NCBI GenBank assembly: GCA_021234155.1
Contig: JAJEKV010000031.1
Span: 3,984,835 to 4,048,834, forward strand
Reading direction: 5' to 3'
DNA from: Isoetes taiwanensis
Taxonomy: Eukaryota; Streptophyta; Lycopodiopsida; Isoetales; Isoetaceae
DNA length: 64,000 bases
Shown here: positions 11,230 to 21,450 of the stretch, in pieces
Numbering within the stretch: the first letter of the stretch is position 1
Layout of the letters: each line of letters begins with the position of its first letter
Program-made: the position numbers and the translations under genes
Notes under the pieces: generated by a model
Databases searched by the model: none
What the model saw: the letters and a program-made list of their open reading frames with translations, nothing else
What the model was told of the DNA's origin: nothing

Positions 11230-12522
11230 TTAGTTGGAGAAACCAGGTCTTGGATGCAACCCATTGTCAATTATCTAAGATATCAAGAGATCCCTGTCAC
11301 ATTTTCACCATCTGAGAAAGTTAAGTTTAGAAAAAGATGTCTAACATATGTGCTGGTTGAGGACATTTTATGTAGGAAGATGCCTTCACAGATTTTGTTG
11401 AGGTGCTTGGCTGAAGAAGAACAGGTACAAGCTCTAAGACATGCTCATGACCTCTCTTTGTGGTGGACACTATTCTATGGATGCCACGACCAAGAAAATT
11501 CTAAGTTCTGGATACTATTGGCCTACACTTCATCATGATGTCAAAGATGCGTCTTGAGTTGTTCGACATTTGTCAAAAGCATGCCGACAAGCGCGCTGAA
11601 GGTACCTCCCCTTTCACCTATTGTGGCCCCGGCCCATTTCTTGTTTGGGGATTAGATTTTGTTGGTCCTATACACCCATCTTCCTCTGCAGGACATGAAT
11701 ACATCCTAGTTGCTGAGACTTCTTCACTAAATGGGCTGAAGCAACTCCATTAACAAGTGCCAATCACGAGATACCACGACAAGTTTCCCTCTTGTCTAAT
11801 ATATGTGCTAGGTTTGGAGTACCATTGAAGATTGTTTTACGGAGGAGGAACGCCTTTTGTGAATGAAGTAATAGATAAGCTTACCAAATTGCTTGAGATA
11901 AGACATACAAAAAGTTACGCTTACTACCCTCGGGGAAATGGCGGCGAGAATCCACCAACAAGACTCGATATCCATTATGAAGAAGACGGTAGATAGGTTT
12001 CCAAGAAGGCGGCATACAAAGTTGATCTATGCCCTCGGGTCCCTCTGAGAACCACTTATAAAGTGGCTATAAAAAACACTCCTGCCTCTATTGTATATGG
12101 TACTAGTGTCATTCTACCCTTTGAGTTGCAGGTACTTTCGCCAAGGATAATGCAAATACAAGTCAAAAATGAAGAGGATGCTATCTCAGTGCGGGTTGCG
12201 GCCAGGATGCTAGCCCTGAGGAACTTCGAGAGATAAGACTCTACACAGTGATAACAGATCATAAGATGAAAATTAAGAAGAAATTTGACAAACAAGCAGT
12301 AGAAGTCAACTACCAGGTTGGTGATTTGGTGCTTAAGTTAGCTAAAAACAAAGATCCTACTCTAGGTAAGTTTTCTGCAAATTGGGAAGGTCCATTTGTC
12401 ATTTCTTCACATCTTTGGAAATAAACTCATATTACTTACAAGAGCTAGAGTCCGAGAGGATTTTGCCAAATCCTCTCAATGCCTGCACTGACTTGAAAGC
12501 TTATTGGATCTAAACTAGCTAA
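11230..12522 (+). pseudogene. Integrase of the inner gypsy element (broken)
   Basis: It begins in the 10891-11538 frame with a region like the pre-integrase zinc domain ('LVEDILCRKMPSQILLRCL', 'ALRHAHD'). The core continues at 11535-11753 with CQKHADKR and 'FLVWGLDFVGPIHPSS', the first catalytic Asp being in GLDFVGP. Around 11880-12230 it reads 'LLEIRHTKSYAYYPRGNGG' and 'YKVAIKNTPASIVYGTSVIL'. The C-terminal region near 12310-12510 reads 'GKFSANWEGPFV' and 'LNACTDLKAYWI'. There is no chromodomain. Many frameshifts make it inactive. Confidence 0.82.
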
Positions 12523-13570
12523 GGCTAGTTAGTATAGTTAATAGGTAGTCTAAAAAGGTTGAAGTAGTTGAAATTGTTCTAGATATGATTTGCTAATACT
12601 ATGGGGGAAAATAATAAAAGAAGAAAAGCTGAAAAGAAAAAGTATGTGTTTTGATCTTTAACATTGTCATTTCTTGGGTTCATTAGTTGTTACGTTTAAA
12701 GTCGACCCGGAAAAACCATTGCTTCCTAAAGTTGTGCTCATATCACGGGAACTCAAAATCATCATGAGCAGTTCTTTGAACATCTTGTGATGAATGCCAG
12801 GATTGAAGTACTAATCTGAGTCATCATGTCATTTGCAGGACCATCCTAGTCTTCCATACCATTCATTTTTCATTTATTGGCCTCCCATTCATATAAGCCT
12901 TGCTCCCACTTTTATTCATCACCTCTGAGTTTGCTATTCATCCACATGCATCATAAAAAGCGGTCTCCTAACTCTCTATTTCATGTCATTTGCGGGATCA
13001 TCCTTTACCCATTAGCCCGCTTTATACCACCACCATTTTTTCTTTTGGGCAAATTTGCAGGACCATTACATCTTCTAGCTCCATCCACCAAGTCATTTCT
13101 TCAAGACTCCTACAAGAATGGGTAGCTGAAACCCCAAAAGCATCAAGTTTTATTCACAAGATCACTGAAGCAGATTTTTGGCGTTCCCCAAGTTTCAACA
13201 CTTATGGGAAGTCAAAAGAACATGGTAGCAGACCCTACAAGGTTATAAATGTTCAAAAGTTCTTTCTTTGTGTTCAAAGTTGCGAAATTCATCACCAAAA
13301 ATGTGAAGTACACATAGTTCTATCCGGTTTCCTATTAAGCACCATTTTCCATTCATGAAGACCTCAAGAAAACCTTATATTATCTCGGGAACAGGAGATG
13401 CATTGATTTGGCATTCACTCTCATATATTTGCACTTTTCGGATGCTTTTATGTTTGCATTCTAAGAAGCTCGATATTTGAGCGAGGATAATTGAGATCCG
13501 GATGTCGAGGGAGAAGTTTTAACGGGGTTTCAAGGTTTGGGGACCAGCCATTTTTCCTTTTGGGCAAAGA
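12523..13570 (+). other. Non-coding 3' spacer of the inner element
   Basis: About 1 kb between the end of integrase and the 3' LTR. The longest frame (12990-13358, 122 codons) shows no family motif. A short motif close to 'catttgcaggaccatc' recurs near 12830, 12985 and 13055, in one copy as 'tttgcgggatcatc'. Long spacers at this place are seen in Tat/Ogre-type gypsy elements. I see no clear polypurine tract beyond the weak TTTTGGGCAAAGA just before the LTR. Confidence 0.5.
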
Positions 13571-15472
13571 TGTTGCCCCTTGAAGTGGCAACATGAAGAA
13601 GAAATGAAGATATGAAGAAAATTCTAAGTATTGGGGGAGCTATTAAGGAAAGGTATCAGGCTGAAAGAGAATCTAGGCCAGGTGAGTACCCCTGCCAAAT
13701 CCTTTAGCCAAAACTAGCCATCCTTGATTTTTCCCAAATTTTTTGAGCCTATCTCCCATTTCTCCTTGAATTTCCCCTATCGCTAGCCAAATATGCTTCT
13801 AAAGATGCCTAAAAATCCCAAAATGCCAAAAAATCTATACCTTTGCCAAGTGGCATCCTAGTCATCATCCAAAAGTGCCAAAGATGTCAAAAAGTCAAGT
13901 GAAGGTCAAAATAGAAAGTCAAAAGACACACTTTCCAAAAAATACCCTTGCCACGTCATCAAGAGTCAAAATGCCACCTAGGATGGCCACCTTGCTCACA
14001 AAAATGCTTTGTCATCCAACTTTGGTTACATCTTTGCCACTTGGGTCAAAATCATGCCACCTCATCAAAAATATCAAGGGGCATTTAAAATTTCGAAAAT
14101 CCACTTAGGTAAAGGCCATGTTTGACTTTGCCACATCATCCTTCATTATGCCAAGTCATCATTTCATCATGTCCAGTCACCATTGATTCACCTTTTTTAG
14201 CCAAAAATCAAAGTGCCATTTTCCAAAATTTGACCACATCACCATGTTGCCCCAACGAAAATATGCCACCTGGCACAAAAAATTTCCAAAAAAGACCTTA
14301 TATAGACCCTTGAATTCCAATTCTTGGGAATCGTGCCCTTTGAGAAAATGTAAAAAAAATTGTCCTATTCTACCACCCCACGACCTAGATTCCTTTTCAG
14401 CCAATCACCCCCCCTCCACGTGGCTCACCCGTGTGTGGGGGGTGGAGGTACCGAATCCCACGTGGGCAAGACACGTCAATTTAATAGTTTGCGTGGGTGG
14501 GGCTATATATCCACGGGCTGACTTTTCGATTTAGGCACGTGGGATATATCCAACTGAAGAAAATCTTGCAAAAACCATTAGGGTTCTATGATTCTCGGCT
14601 TCCCCGCCAAGACTTTGAGTGATGCGAGGCGATTCGCTGATCATAACCGACTTCGGAACCAATCGAATCATGAGGAGGATGCGAATTAATGGAGATCATG
14701 CCAAGAACGAGAACATTGCCTATTTTTGGGAAAAAAGAGTTCGTGGCCATATCTTTTGAGACAAATTGAAGCTCTAACTACCCTGACACGGGTCTATAAA
14801 GACGATCCGAGCCGCATTCTACACCAGGAGAGGAGATTTTTTATTAGAAACCCGCCCTTGTTCTTGAAAGCCAAGATTTTTGAAGTTCTGATACAAATTC
14901 TATCTCAGAGTGATCAAATGGATTACGGCCGATTGTATTATGTTCCTAAGATAATCTGAGAAAAGTTTTCTTGAGCAATTCATGGTGTTTCCCCTTTCTT
15001 CAATCGATTTCTAAGTTTTTTTCAAAAAATTAGGGTTTTCCCATTTTTTATGTGCCAGTCCATTTCTGGCGAACTTTGCCACGAATTCCCCATCAATCTT
15101 GATCAACAAATGAGTTGAAATCAATTCAAGTTATCTGATATTATCTAGATTTAGCTAAACTAATAGCTATTCTGCCAGAATTTGCTCAAAAATTTCATTT
15201 GCATTCAAAGGAAGTTTGACTGCATCCCAAAGTTTTTTTCTTCAATCATTTTCACCACCTTGTTACAGAAAACATCCCAGTCATACACCTGCATTCACAT
15301 ATCACCTTATTTCCTCACATTTGCACCTCTTTTCTCATCTTTTCACATCCCCTCACCACACCTTTGGCTCTCTCCCCCCTAAACACAGAATTTGGCAAGC
15401 ATCTTTTAGGAAATCCCACAATTTAGAGATTTGTGCATCACAGTTTTTGCAAGGATTCTGTGAAAGACAACA
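13571..15472 (+). repeat. 3' LTR of the inner gypsy element
   Basis: A 1902-bp direct repeat of 5250-7155 with the same termini, followed by the duplicated target CTTTC (15473-15477). The TATA-like CTATATATCC recurs at about 14509-14518. Outside short homopolymer differences, most mismatches to the 5' LTR are sites where one copy has CAG or CTG and the other CG. Confidence 0.92.
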
Positions 15473-16545
15473 CTTTCTTACTTTTATCCTCTTTCTTAGT
15501 CCCAGACTTAAGAGTAGGTGTAGCTTCCTTTCGTTCCCCTTTCTTCTTTTCCAAGTAAGTAGGGCATTCATAAAACTTATGATCAGTTGAATAACAAACA
15601 AAACACTTATTTTCCCGCATAAGCCGCTTCTTGCGTGCTTGATACGATTCCTTTGGCTCTTTGGCCCCAACGGGTTCATTATCTGCAACATCTGTGTGCG
15701 GCCGTTTGAATGGCCCAGACCCTGGAGCAGATCCCATTGATTTATCACGAAAACCACTCGCCTCTTTCATAGAAACTTTGAGGCCACGTTGAGCATTAAT
15801 GGCTTCAGTAAGGGCCAAACCTTCCTCCTCTACTTTCTCTGCCATCTTACAGAGCTCACCAAAAGAAAGATTGGCAACTTGCAGGTCGAGCTTTGCCCGT
15901 ACCCAACGATGAACCCCACCCATGAGTTTTTCAGACTTCTCAGTATCATTTTTACTAAGCTGAAGTCCTTTCTTTAAAACTCGTGCGGCAAAGGCTCTAA
16001 CAGTTTCCGTGTTTTGTTGGGTCAACTTATTCCATTCAGCGATAAGATCTCGCTCCCAATTATGACCCAAAAAACGATTTTTGATTTGCTTTTCAAATTC
16101 CGTAAAGATAACAATAGGTTGATCGACTGGCTGGTTCTTCCGGATATCCGACCACCCGGTCCTTTTTGTAACCCCATCCGGATGACGCTCAGCAAAATAC
16201 AACTGAGTGTCTTCATCATCCTTAGTCTTAGCAAAATATGAATTCAAATCCCGGAGCCACGCGAATAGTTCATCCGCATCACTAGTAGCAGCGAATACTT
16301 TTTGAATTCAATTTTGACATTGGCACTTGTTTGATGCCACTCACGTGGGCGCCTCGCAACTTCTGCGCAATCCATTGCGCCACTGGCTCGCCGAGAATCC
16401 AATTCTTGCACTCCGCAATTCGAGCCTCGGCGGTACAAGTTTTTCTCTCATGAAGCGAATTATCATGCTCTAACTCAAAAAGTTTTTCCTTGAGCTCTTC
16501 ATCTTCCAAGTTAACATTGGCGGGGAACCGCCATCGAAACTTGTT
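15473..16545 (-). pseudogene. Gag of chromovirus A (broken by frameshift and nested insertion)
   Basis: Minus strand. It begins just after the primer-binding site with 'SSNKFRWRFPANVNLEDEEL', then an acidic coiled-coil-like stretch and 'CKNWILGEPVAQWIAQKLRG'. A frameshift near 16290 moves to the 15438-16247 frame, which holds the capsid core ('TEFEKQIKNRFLG', 'RDLIAEWNKLTQQNTETVRA', 'LPRG'-less end 'KLMGGVHRWVRAKLDLQVAN') and a single zinc knuckle CFVCYSTDHKFYEC. The tail is Lys-rich. The frame is cut at 15473 by the inner element; its continuation resumes at 5249. Capsid and nucleocapsid role is inferred from the family. Confidence 0.87.
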
Positions 16546-16556
16546 GCTCGATACCA
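16546..16556 (-). other. Primer-binding site of chromovirus A (altered)
   Basis: The minus strand reads TGGTATCGAGC, one base inside the 5' LTR. The plant-typical initiator-Met site is TGGTATCAGAGC. This copy differs exactly by CAG becoming CG. The same alteration occurs in element B at 52032-52043. Confidence 0.7.
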
Positions 16557-16557
16557 C

Positions 16558-16779
16558 TAAAATGGACTCTTGGCGTGGCACGCTATCTCACCACCCAACC
16601 ACGAGCCCTCGGCTATGACCACACTGCCCCGTAGAGGCTCTCCCAGAGCTACTATATAGCATGCACGCCCCTTTGGTCCATCTTTGGACCAAAGCCCTCC
16701 TTGGACCAAAACCCAAAGAGCCACATGGCCTAAAAAGGCCTAAAGCCTTTTTGCCCATCCACGTCTTAGGCATATAGCA
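16558..16779 (-). repeat. 5' LTR of chromovirus A
   Basis: A 222-bp LTR matching 1468-1704, including the TATA-like TATATAG. It is followed on its outer side by the duplicated target CTTGC (16780-16784). Confidence 0.85.
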
Positions 16780-16784
16780 CTTGC

Positions 16785-19110
16785 TGTAGAATATGGAAAA
16801 GCAGTTGGATTGTGCCTATCTTTAACCCTGAACTGTGGAAATACAAATCCGGGCTCTGTCCCGTCCTTAAACAGTACCAACTGCAAAACAACCAACTGCT
16901 ATAGCCAAGTGCCAAAACTTGATGCTAGAAGCCCGAAAGTCAATCTGGAAGTAAAAGACCTTAAGAACTTTTTTGCCCATAATTTTTTTATTGATCTTGT
17001 CGTCCCTGTGCGTGCCTCAAATCTACAGCTATTACAAAATGTGTCTGCAAAAGAATCGCGAGGGTCTGCCTTTGTAAGCAGCACAACAGAATACTAAGAT
17101 TAGAAAACCCAAAAACAAACGCCGCATAGCTCTACCGGAGCTTCGGCCTTTTTCTTTTAGATTGATCGTGGCCGTCCGATCAATAGCCAATGTCTGCCGT
17201 TCGATCTAGGGCGTGGTCCATTACACAACATTATAATATAAGATGGCGGTTTTCCTTAAATGTTAAGGTGGATTATTTAGGTTTGATCATGCTAATTCAA
17301 GGTGGAAGCACTCATATTGCAATTAAGTGTAATGCCTTATTTCAGTAGCAACACTATGATATCAAACATAGCTTGACTTCTTTGGCTGCAAACATGATAG
17401 TTCACTTTTTTAAAGCATCATTATAAGCATGCCTCTGCATTATGACCAGTTTGCCCTGTAAAAGATTGACATGTAGAAATGTATGTCCTCTGCAAGCAAT
17501 CATGTCTCCTTGAAGTAGCATTGCTCTTTATTTATTCTAGGAAATACCTTCACCATTAGAAGGGGGAAAAATCGATGCAATTTAACTGCTCATCTAAAAT
17601 GTGTGTATGGTTTTCATTTGAGTTCGTTGTTGGCTCAAACATGGTCGCCAAATTATTGTGAGTCTTGAAAATGTTTATGTTTCGCATCTAGCAGGATATA
17701 GGCTACGTGCAAAATACCTTGCTGAGCCAATGCTTTCATAAGGTATATTTGAGTGCTGGCAAATTAATGCCCTTATGATTTTCCTGTTTAACCTTTTAAA
17801 TAAGGTATGTTGAGTGGGATATCTATTTTTCTAGGAACTGGCAAAGTAATGCGCTAATCTAGCTATGGGAGTTTATCTAATCCATCAGTGTGCTAATCTA
17901 ACTATAGGAGTCTATTTAATATATCTGTTGTATGGTTAGAATAGCATTCAACAATGTTACGTCCCTTGCATGGAGTTGGACGGATACTTTAAATCGTTGA
18001 TTTTTGTCCTTTTTTTTTTCTTTGGGATAAAAACTTTACATTTGCACAGCTGGTCATGTTGCTTACAGAAGATGAGTTTGAACTTGAAACATCTAGCTAC
18101 TAATAGAAGCTTTTGTTGGATGGCCCAAAGAAGTTAAATGACAAGGAATATCATATCTTGCACTATCAGAGCGACATGAGCCATTGTAGTGTGCAAGAGA
18201 AAATACATGTTGTGCATATAAGCTTTAAAATGGATACCCTAAAGGCAGATGAAATACAAAACCTGCAGTATTTTCGAGATTCCTTTGGGTCGCCTATCAT
18301 AGCTTTTGATGTTCTGAGATCAACCTCAAGGACTATAAAATCGTTTGTCAGGTCTCATGAATTATGGCACCATTAAAATTGAAATCACAAAAATATTTTT
18401 ATTCTACAGAGTAGAGGAGTTTACTTGCATATGATTTTATATACACTGCTCCAAGTACAAGGCTAGCAATGAACCCAACAGATGTTGAACTCTTGGTCGA
18501 TGATGAGGTAACTACCAAAGAGAAAAATGAGAGCATAAAAAGGAAAGAGAGGCCTGCTTCTAAAGCGTGGCTTGGTTGGTGAAAACTACTTATATCTATT
18601 GTCGTAGCATGAATGGGGGATTGTGCACAGAGATTTGAAGTCACATGATTTGGTAGTACGTGTTGATAAAGATTATAGATTTTGAAGACTGTTGTAGCAT
18701 AACAACATGAAGGTTTATATTCATATTATAATAGTATTTCTCAGTTGATTCATGCAATAACTGAGTTTGTTCTGACCGACGACTGGAAATATGGAGCCGA
18801 TTTCTTGTGAATCGGTGCCGCTTAAGTGAAAATAAAAGGAGTAGCAATCATTGTGGGATATACACAGATGTTCAGGTGCAGATTCATCATGGGATGAATG
18901 CCCGGGCTCTCGGAATTTAGATCCAAAGTTCAGTTGTATTCCATTGCTACAGTGAAATATATTATTGCTACAGTGATCATTGTGTACTTAATATTGTTTA
19001 AACAATATTTGTGACTAAGTTGCAACTAAGTAAAGAGGTGTGATTGAATAGCTTATAATTGCTACTTAGTTAGATAATTTTGCTAGATAATTGGACTCTA
19101 ATTACAACAG
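16785..19110. other. No recognised gene; probable copia 5' LTR at the right end
   Basis: A 95-codon plus-strand frame at 16810-17097 has no recognisable motif. It lies right beside the insertion site, so it could be a fragment of an old host exon. The small frame 18113-18376 and the hydrophobic minus-strand frame 18399-18644 are also unassigned. Sequence ending in ACAACA at 19109 directly precedes a copia primer-binding site, so the last few hundred bases are likely a copia LTR, but no second copy is in the window to fix its left end. TGTGGGATATACAC at about 18852 is one possible start. Confidence 0.45.
18990..19009. repeat. Perfect 20-bp palindrome
   Basis: AATATTGTTTAAACAATATT is its own reverse complement. 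It lies in the presumed copia LTR about 100 bases before the primer-binding site, where an RNA hairpin at an LTR's R/U5 could act. Function is not shown by the sequence. Confidence 0.7.
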
Positions 19111-19122
19111 TAGTATCAGAGC
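19111..19122 (+). other. Copia primer-binding site
   Basis: TAGTATCAGAGC matches the initiator-Met primer-binding site TGGTATCAGAGC at 11 of 12 positions. It sits two bases after an LTR-like end (ACAACA) and 12 bases before the gag ATG. Unlike the two gypsy sites in this window, its CAG is intact. Confidence 0.75.
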
Positions 19123-19134
19123 TTCCAGGTTACA

Positions 19135-19974
19135 ATGTCTAGCAGATTTGTTTCTCTGCTCAATGGAATAAAAATTTATGAAGGAGGTCCAGGTTTTCAA
19201 ATCTGGAAAGAACAGATCAAAAATGTTTTAGAGAATGAGAACTTATGGGAGTTGGTTTCAGGATCTAATGATTCTACTAGTGCTATTGCAGGCAGGAGCA
19301 GTACTTCTTCTAGTGTAGTAGTAGACAGAAGAGAAAGCAGCTCTTCTGACATGGCCGCAGCTGAAGGAGTGGTAATAAGTCCAGCTAAGGTCAAGGAGGC
19401 ATATGCTATTTTAACTAGCAAAGTTGGTGCATCTATTTTGCTGAAAATCAGAGGCAAATCACCAGGCCAAATATGGAGGTATTTACTTCAGCATTATGAA
19501 GAAAAATCATCATCACAAATTGATATTTTGGATAAAGAACTTAGAAAACTTAGACTCAAGGAGGAAGATGATCTTACAAGTTTTTTTTCAAGGTTTGATA
19601 ATATAATTGCAGACCTTGAAGGGGCTGGAGTAATCATGACAGAACAGCAAAAACTCTTGCATGTGGCAAGAGCAGTAGAAGGGAATAAGCAGTTAGCTAC
19701 CTTGATAAGGAATGTTGCAAAGGATAGGGAAACTGCAGAAGAAATGATAAGGACTGAGTTTGAGCAGTCCAAGGTCTTATTTGAAGATCTTGAGGAAAAT
19801 GTACAGGTTTTATATACTGGAAAAAGCAAGTTTAAGCCAAAATCCTCAAAGGATGCAAAAGGAATGAGACAGGTCGGACCATGCTATCATTGCAAAGCCT
19901 TTGGTCATTTAAAGCTAGATTGCCCTAAACTAAAGGAAGTGGGGTGCTATAATTGTGGTGGAAAAGGCCACTAG
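19135..19974 (+). pseudogene. Ty1/copia gag, 3' truncated
   Basis: A 279-codon open frame from ATG at 19135. The N-terminus 'LLNGIKIYEGGPGFQIWKEQ' and 'ENLWELVSG' followed by a low-complexity Ser-rich loop is the copia gag (UBN2-like) pattern. 'ILDKELRKLRLKEEDDLTSF' and 'FDNIIADLEGAGVIMTEQQK' complete it. At the C-terminus are CYHCKAFGHLKLDC and a second knuckle CYNCGGKGH that stops before its last Cys, because the sequence switches to another element at 19975. The reading frame is otherwise undamaged, suggesting a young insertion cut by a recent rearrangement. No pol follows. Confidence 0.88.
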
Positions 19975-21450
19975 TCTGCTTCACTATTTTCTTTGAATAA
20001 TGTTTGCTTTTTTTTGCCTAATAAATCATTCTTACCCGTGTATTGGTTTGAAAAGTCAAGTACAGAATCAGATTTGCTGGATAAACCTTTAGCATCCAAA
20101 ATGATTTTACTCAGAGTGTCATGAAGATCCTTGACCTTATTTTTGTTAGCAGCCAAATTCCCATTGTTTTTATTTGAGCTGCTTTCATGATTATGTAGTA
20201 CTTTAATCAATTGAGAAGTACTTCTGCATCTGTCATATATCTGCTTATATTTTGAGCTTGTGCTTCTCTCATCATTTTCTTCCTTTGTATTCTTTTGTAA
20301 CTGGCATTGACCTTAGTCCAGACAAAGTTGTTATCCTTAGATATAATACATGATTCTGTTGATACCGCATTATCTTTGTTAACCTTGTTGAAGATCTGGT
20401 GAATGATTGTACCATTTAAATTCTGATTCAAATGGTGATTGTTTAATTCCTGACCAACCTTGTTGACTTGATGATTGACCTGGTGTTTGACTTGAAAATC
20501 CATCACCCTACTATTATATTCATTATTGTCCTCATTTTGATGGCCATGTTGACTGACAACCTGAGAAGGATTGACCATTTTTTCCTTGCAATTTTACCAG
20601 AAGTGTCTAACCTTACAAGTTTGACAATGAGGTGGCAATCCAAACCATCTTAATATAGATAAGATCTCTGACCAAAGACATCATGAAAGGGAATTGACAG
20701 AGGAATGTCTTTTGAGAGGTCAAGCTGAATGAATGGGCGCGGGGGTCTGTAAGGAGAATATTTAGTTGAAATATAGGAGCCAATAGAATCAAATAGAAGT
20801 TTAAGGCAATCCTCATTCCAGTAGATGGAGTTTAGGCGATGGAGAATTGTAGAAGCAACACAGATTTTGCCCAGGTTAGCAATTTCAAATTTAGATTCCC
20901 ATTTGAGAAAGAAAAGCTGAAAGGATTCAAAAGTTAAGGGTCCATGATTGAGGAAGAAATTGGCAGTTCTTTTGCTTCCACATTTAATCATAATATATGG
21001 GGATTGGAGCCAGTATATAGCATTAATCAAAATGCCTTTGTGAAGATTCAAGCAAAAGGACCAAAGTTTATCCAATTTTCCATGTTTGTTTACTTTTACA
21101 ATTACAGCAGAATCTTGAAAAGCATTTAATTTAGCATGCACTGAAGGGAGATTCAAGGGAATACCATTGAATAGTTCGCGCTCTTTTGCTCCAAATGGGG
21201 GTTTGAATGGCCGGAGATTTCCAAGAGTCTTGTTTAGAGAATCATCAAAATGCTTTTCTTGGGTCGGTCTAACTTCTCCATAAGGCAGTGGAACATTTGT
21301 GACGGGATCCAAAGCTGGCAATTGGCCACAATAGTCCTTTGAGTAATTATTCCAGCATGGAACTTTGTAGGACATGGGATCCATCAGAGGCTGCCCACCC
21401 AATGAGTTAGCAAAATTACCAAAGAAAGTGAAATCTTTTAGGATTTTCAT
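19975..21450 (-). pseudogene. LINE ORF1 (DUF4283-type nucleic-acid-binding protein), broken
   Basis: Minus strand. The 266-codon frame 20650-21450 contains a DUF4283-like region: 'AVIVKVNKHGKLDKLWSF', 'YIMIKCGSKRTANFFLNHGP', 'FQLFFLKWESKFE', then 'LHRLNSIYWNEDCLKLLFDS'. After a frame change near 20660 it reads GLPPHCQTCKVRHFW, a stop, then NC, which is a damaged CCHC knuckle. An Asn/Gln-rich tail continues through 20207-20578 and 19975-20210. This is the plant LINE ORF1 architecture that coats LINE RNA. The element is cut at 19975, where it meets the copia gag tail to tail, so ORF2 is missing. Confidence 0.75.

Larger units (their letters stand above)
5250..15472 (+). mobile_element. Inner Ty3/gypsy retrotransposon (Tat/Ogre-like guess), nested in chromovirus A
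   Basis: A complete 10.2-kb LTR retrotransposon on the plus strand. LTRs of 1906 and 1902 bp begin TGTTGCCCC and end GACAACA. A 5-bp duplication CTTTC lies at 5245-5249 and 15473-15477. The order is primer-binding site, gag with a double zinc knuckle, protease, an extra RNase H-like domain, RT, RNase H, integrase, a non-coding spacer of about 1 kb, then 3' LTR. There is no chromodomain. Long LTRs, a second RNase H and a long 3' spacer suggest the Tat/Ogre side of gypsy, but the lineage is not proven. All coding parts except gag are frameshifted. It must be younger than chromovirus A, which it interrupts. Confidence 0.92.
1468..16779 (-). mobile_element. Chromovirus A (Ty3/gypsy LTR retrotransposon), host of a nested insertion
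   Basis: A complete but interrupted LTR retrotransposon on the minus strand. It has two short LTRs (1468-1704 and 16558-16779) and a 5-bp target-site duplication CTTGC at 1463-1467 and 16780-16784. The order is gag, protease, reverse transcriptase, RNase H, integrase and chromodomain. A second gypsy element (5250-15472) sits in the protease-gag junction region with its own duplication, so A itself is only about 5.1 kb, normal for a plant chromovirus. Gag and pol are broken by frameshifts. A purine-rich tract (minus-strand run of G around 1705-1715) directly precedes the 3' LTR and fits a polypurine tract. LTR boundaries were fixed by the duplication rather than by TG/CA alone: the LTR starts TGCTATATG but ends in TTTTA. 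Confidence 0.9.

Noticed and set aside
12877-13358. Extra ORF in the inner element's 3' spacer
   Set aside because: Overlapping short frames without motif and spanning short repeated motifs; not supported as coding.
16588-16773. Minus-strand frame similar to 1519-1845 as a host gene
   Set aside because: Both lie in the short LTRs of chromovirus A.
18399-18644. Hydrophobic minus-strand frame as a membrane protein exon
   Set aside because: Only one short hydrophobic run, no splice-consistent neighbours, no family match.
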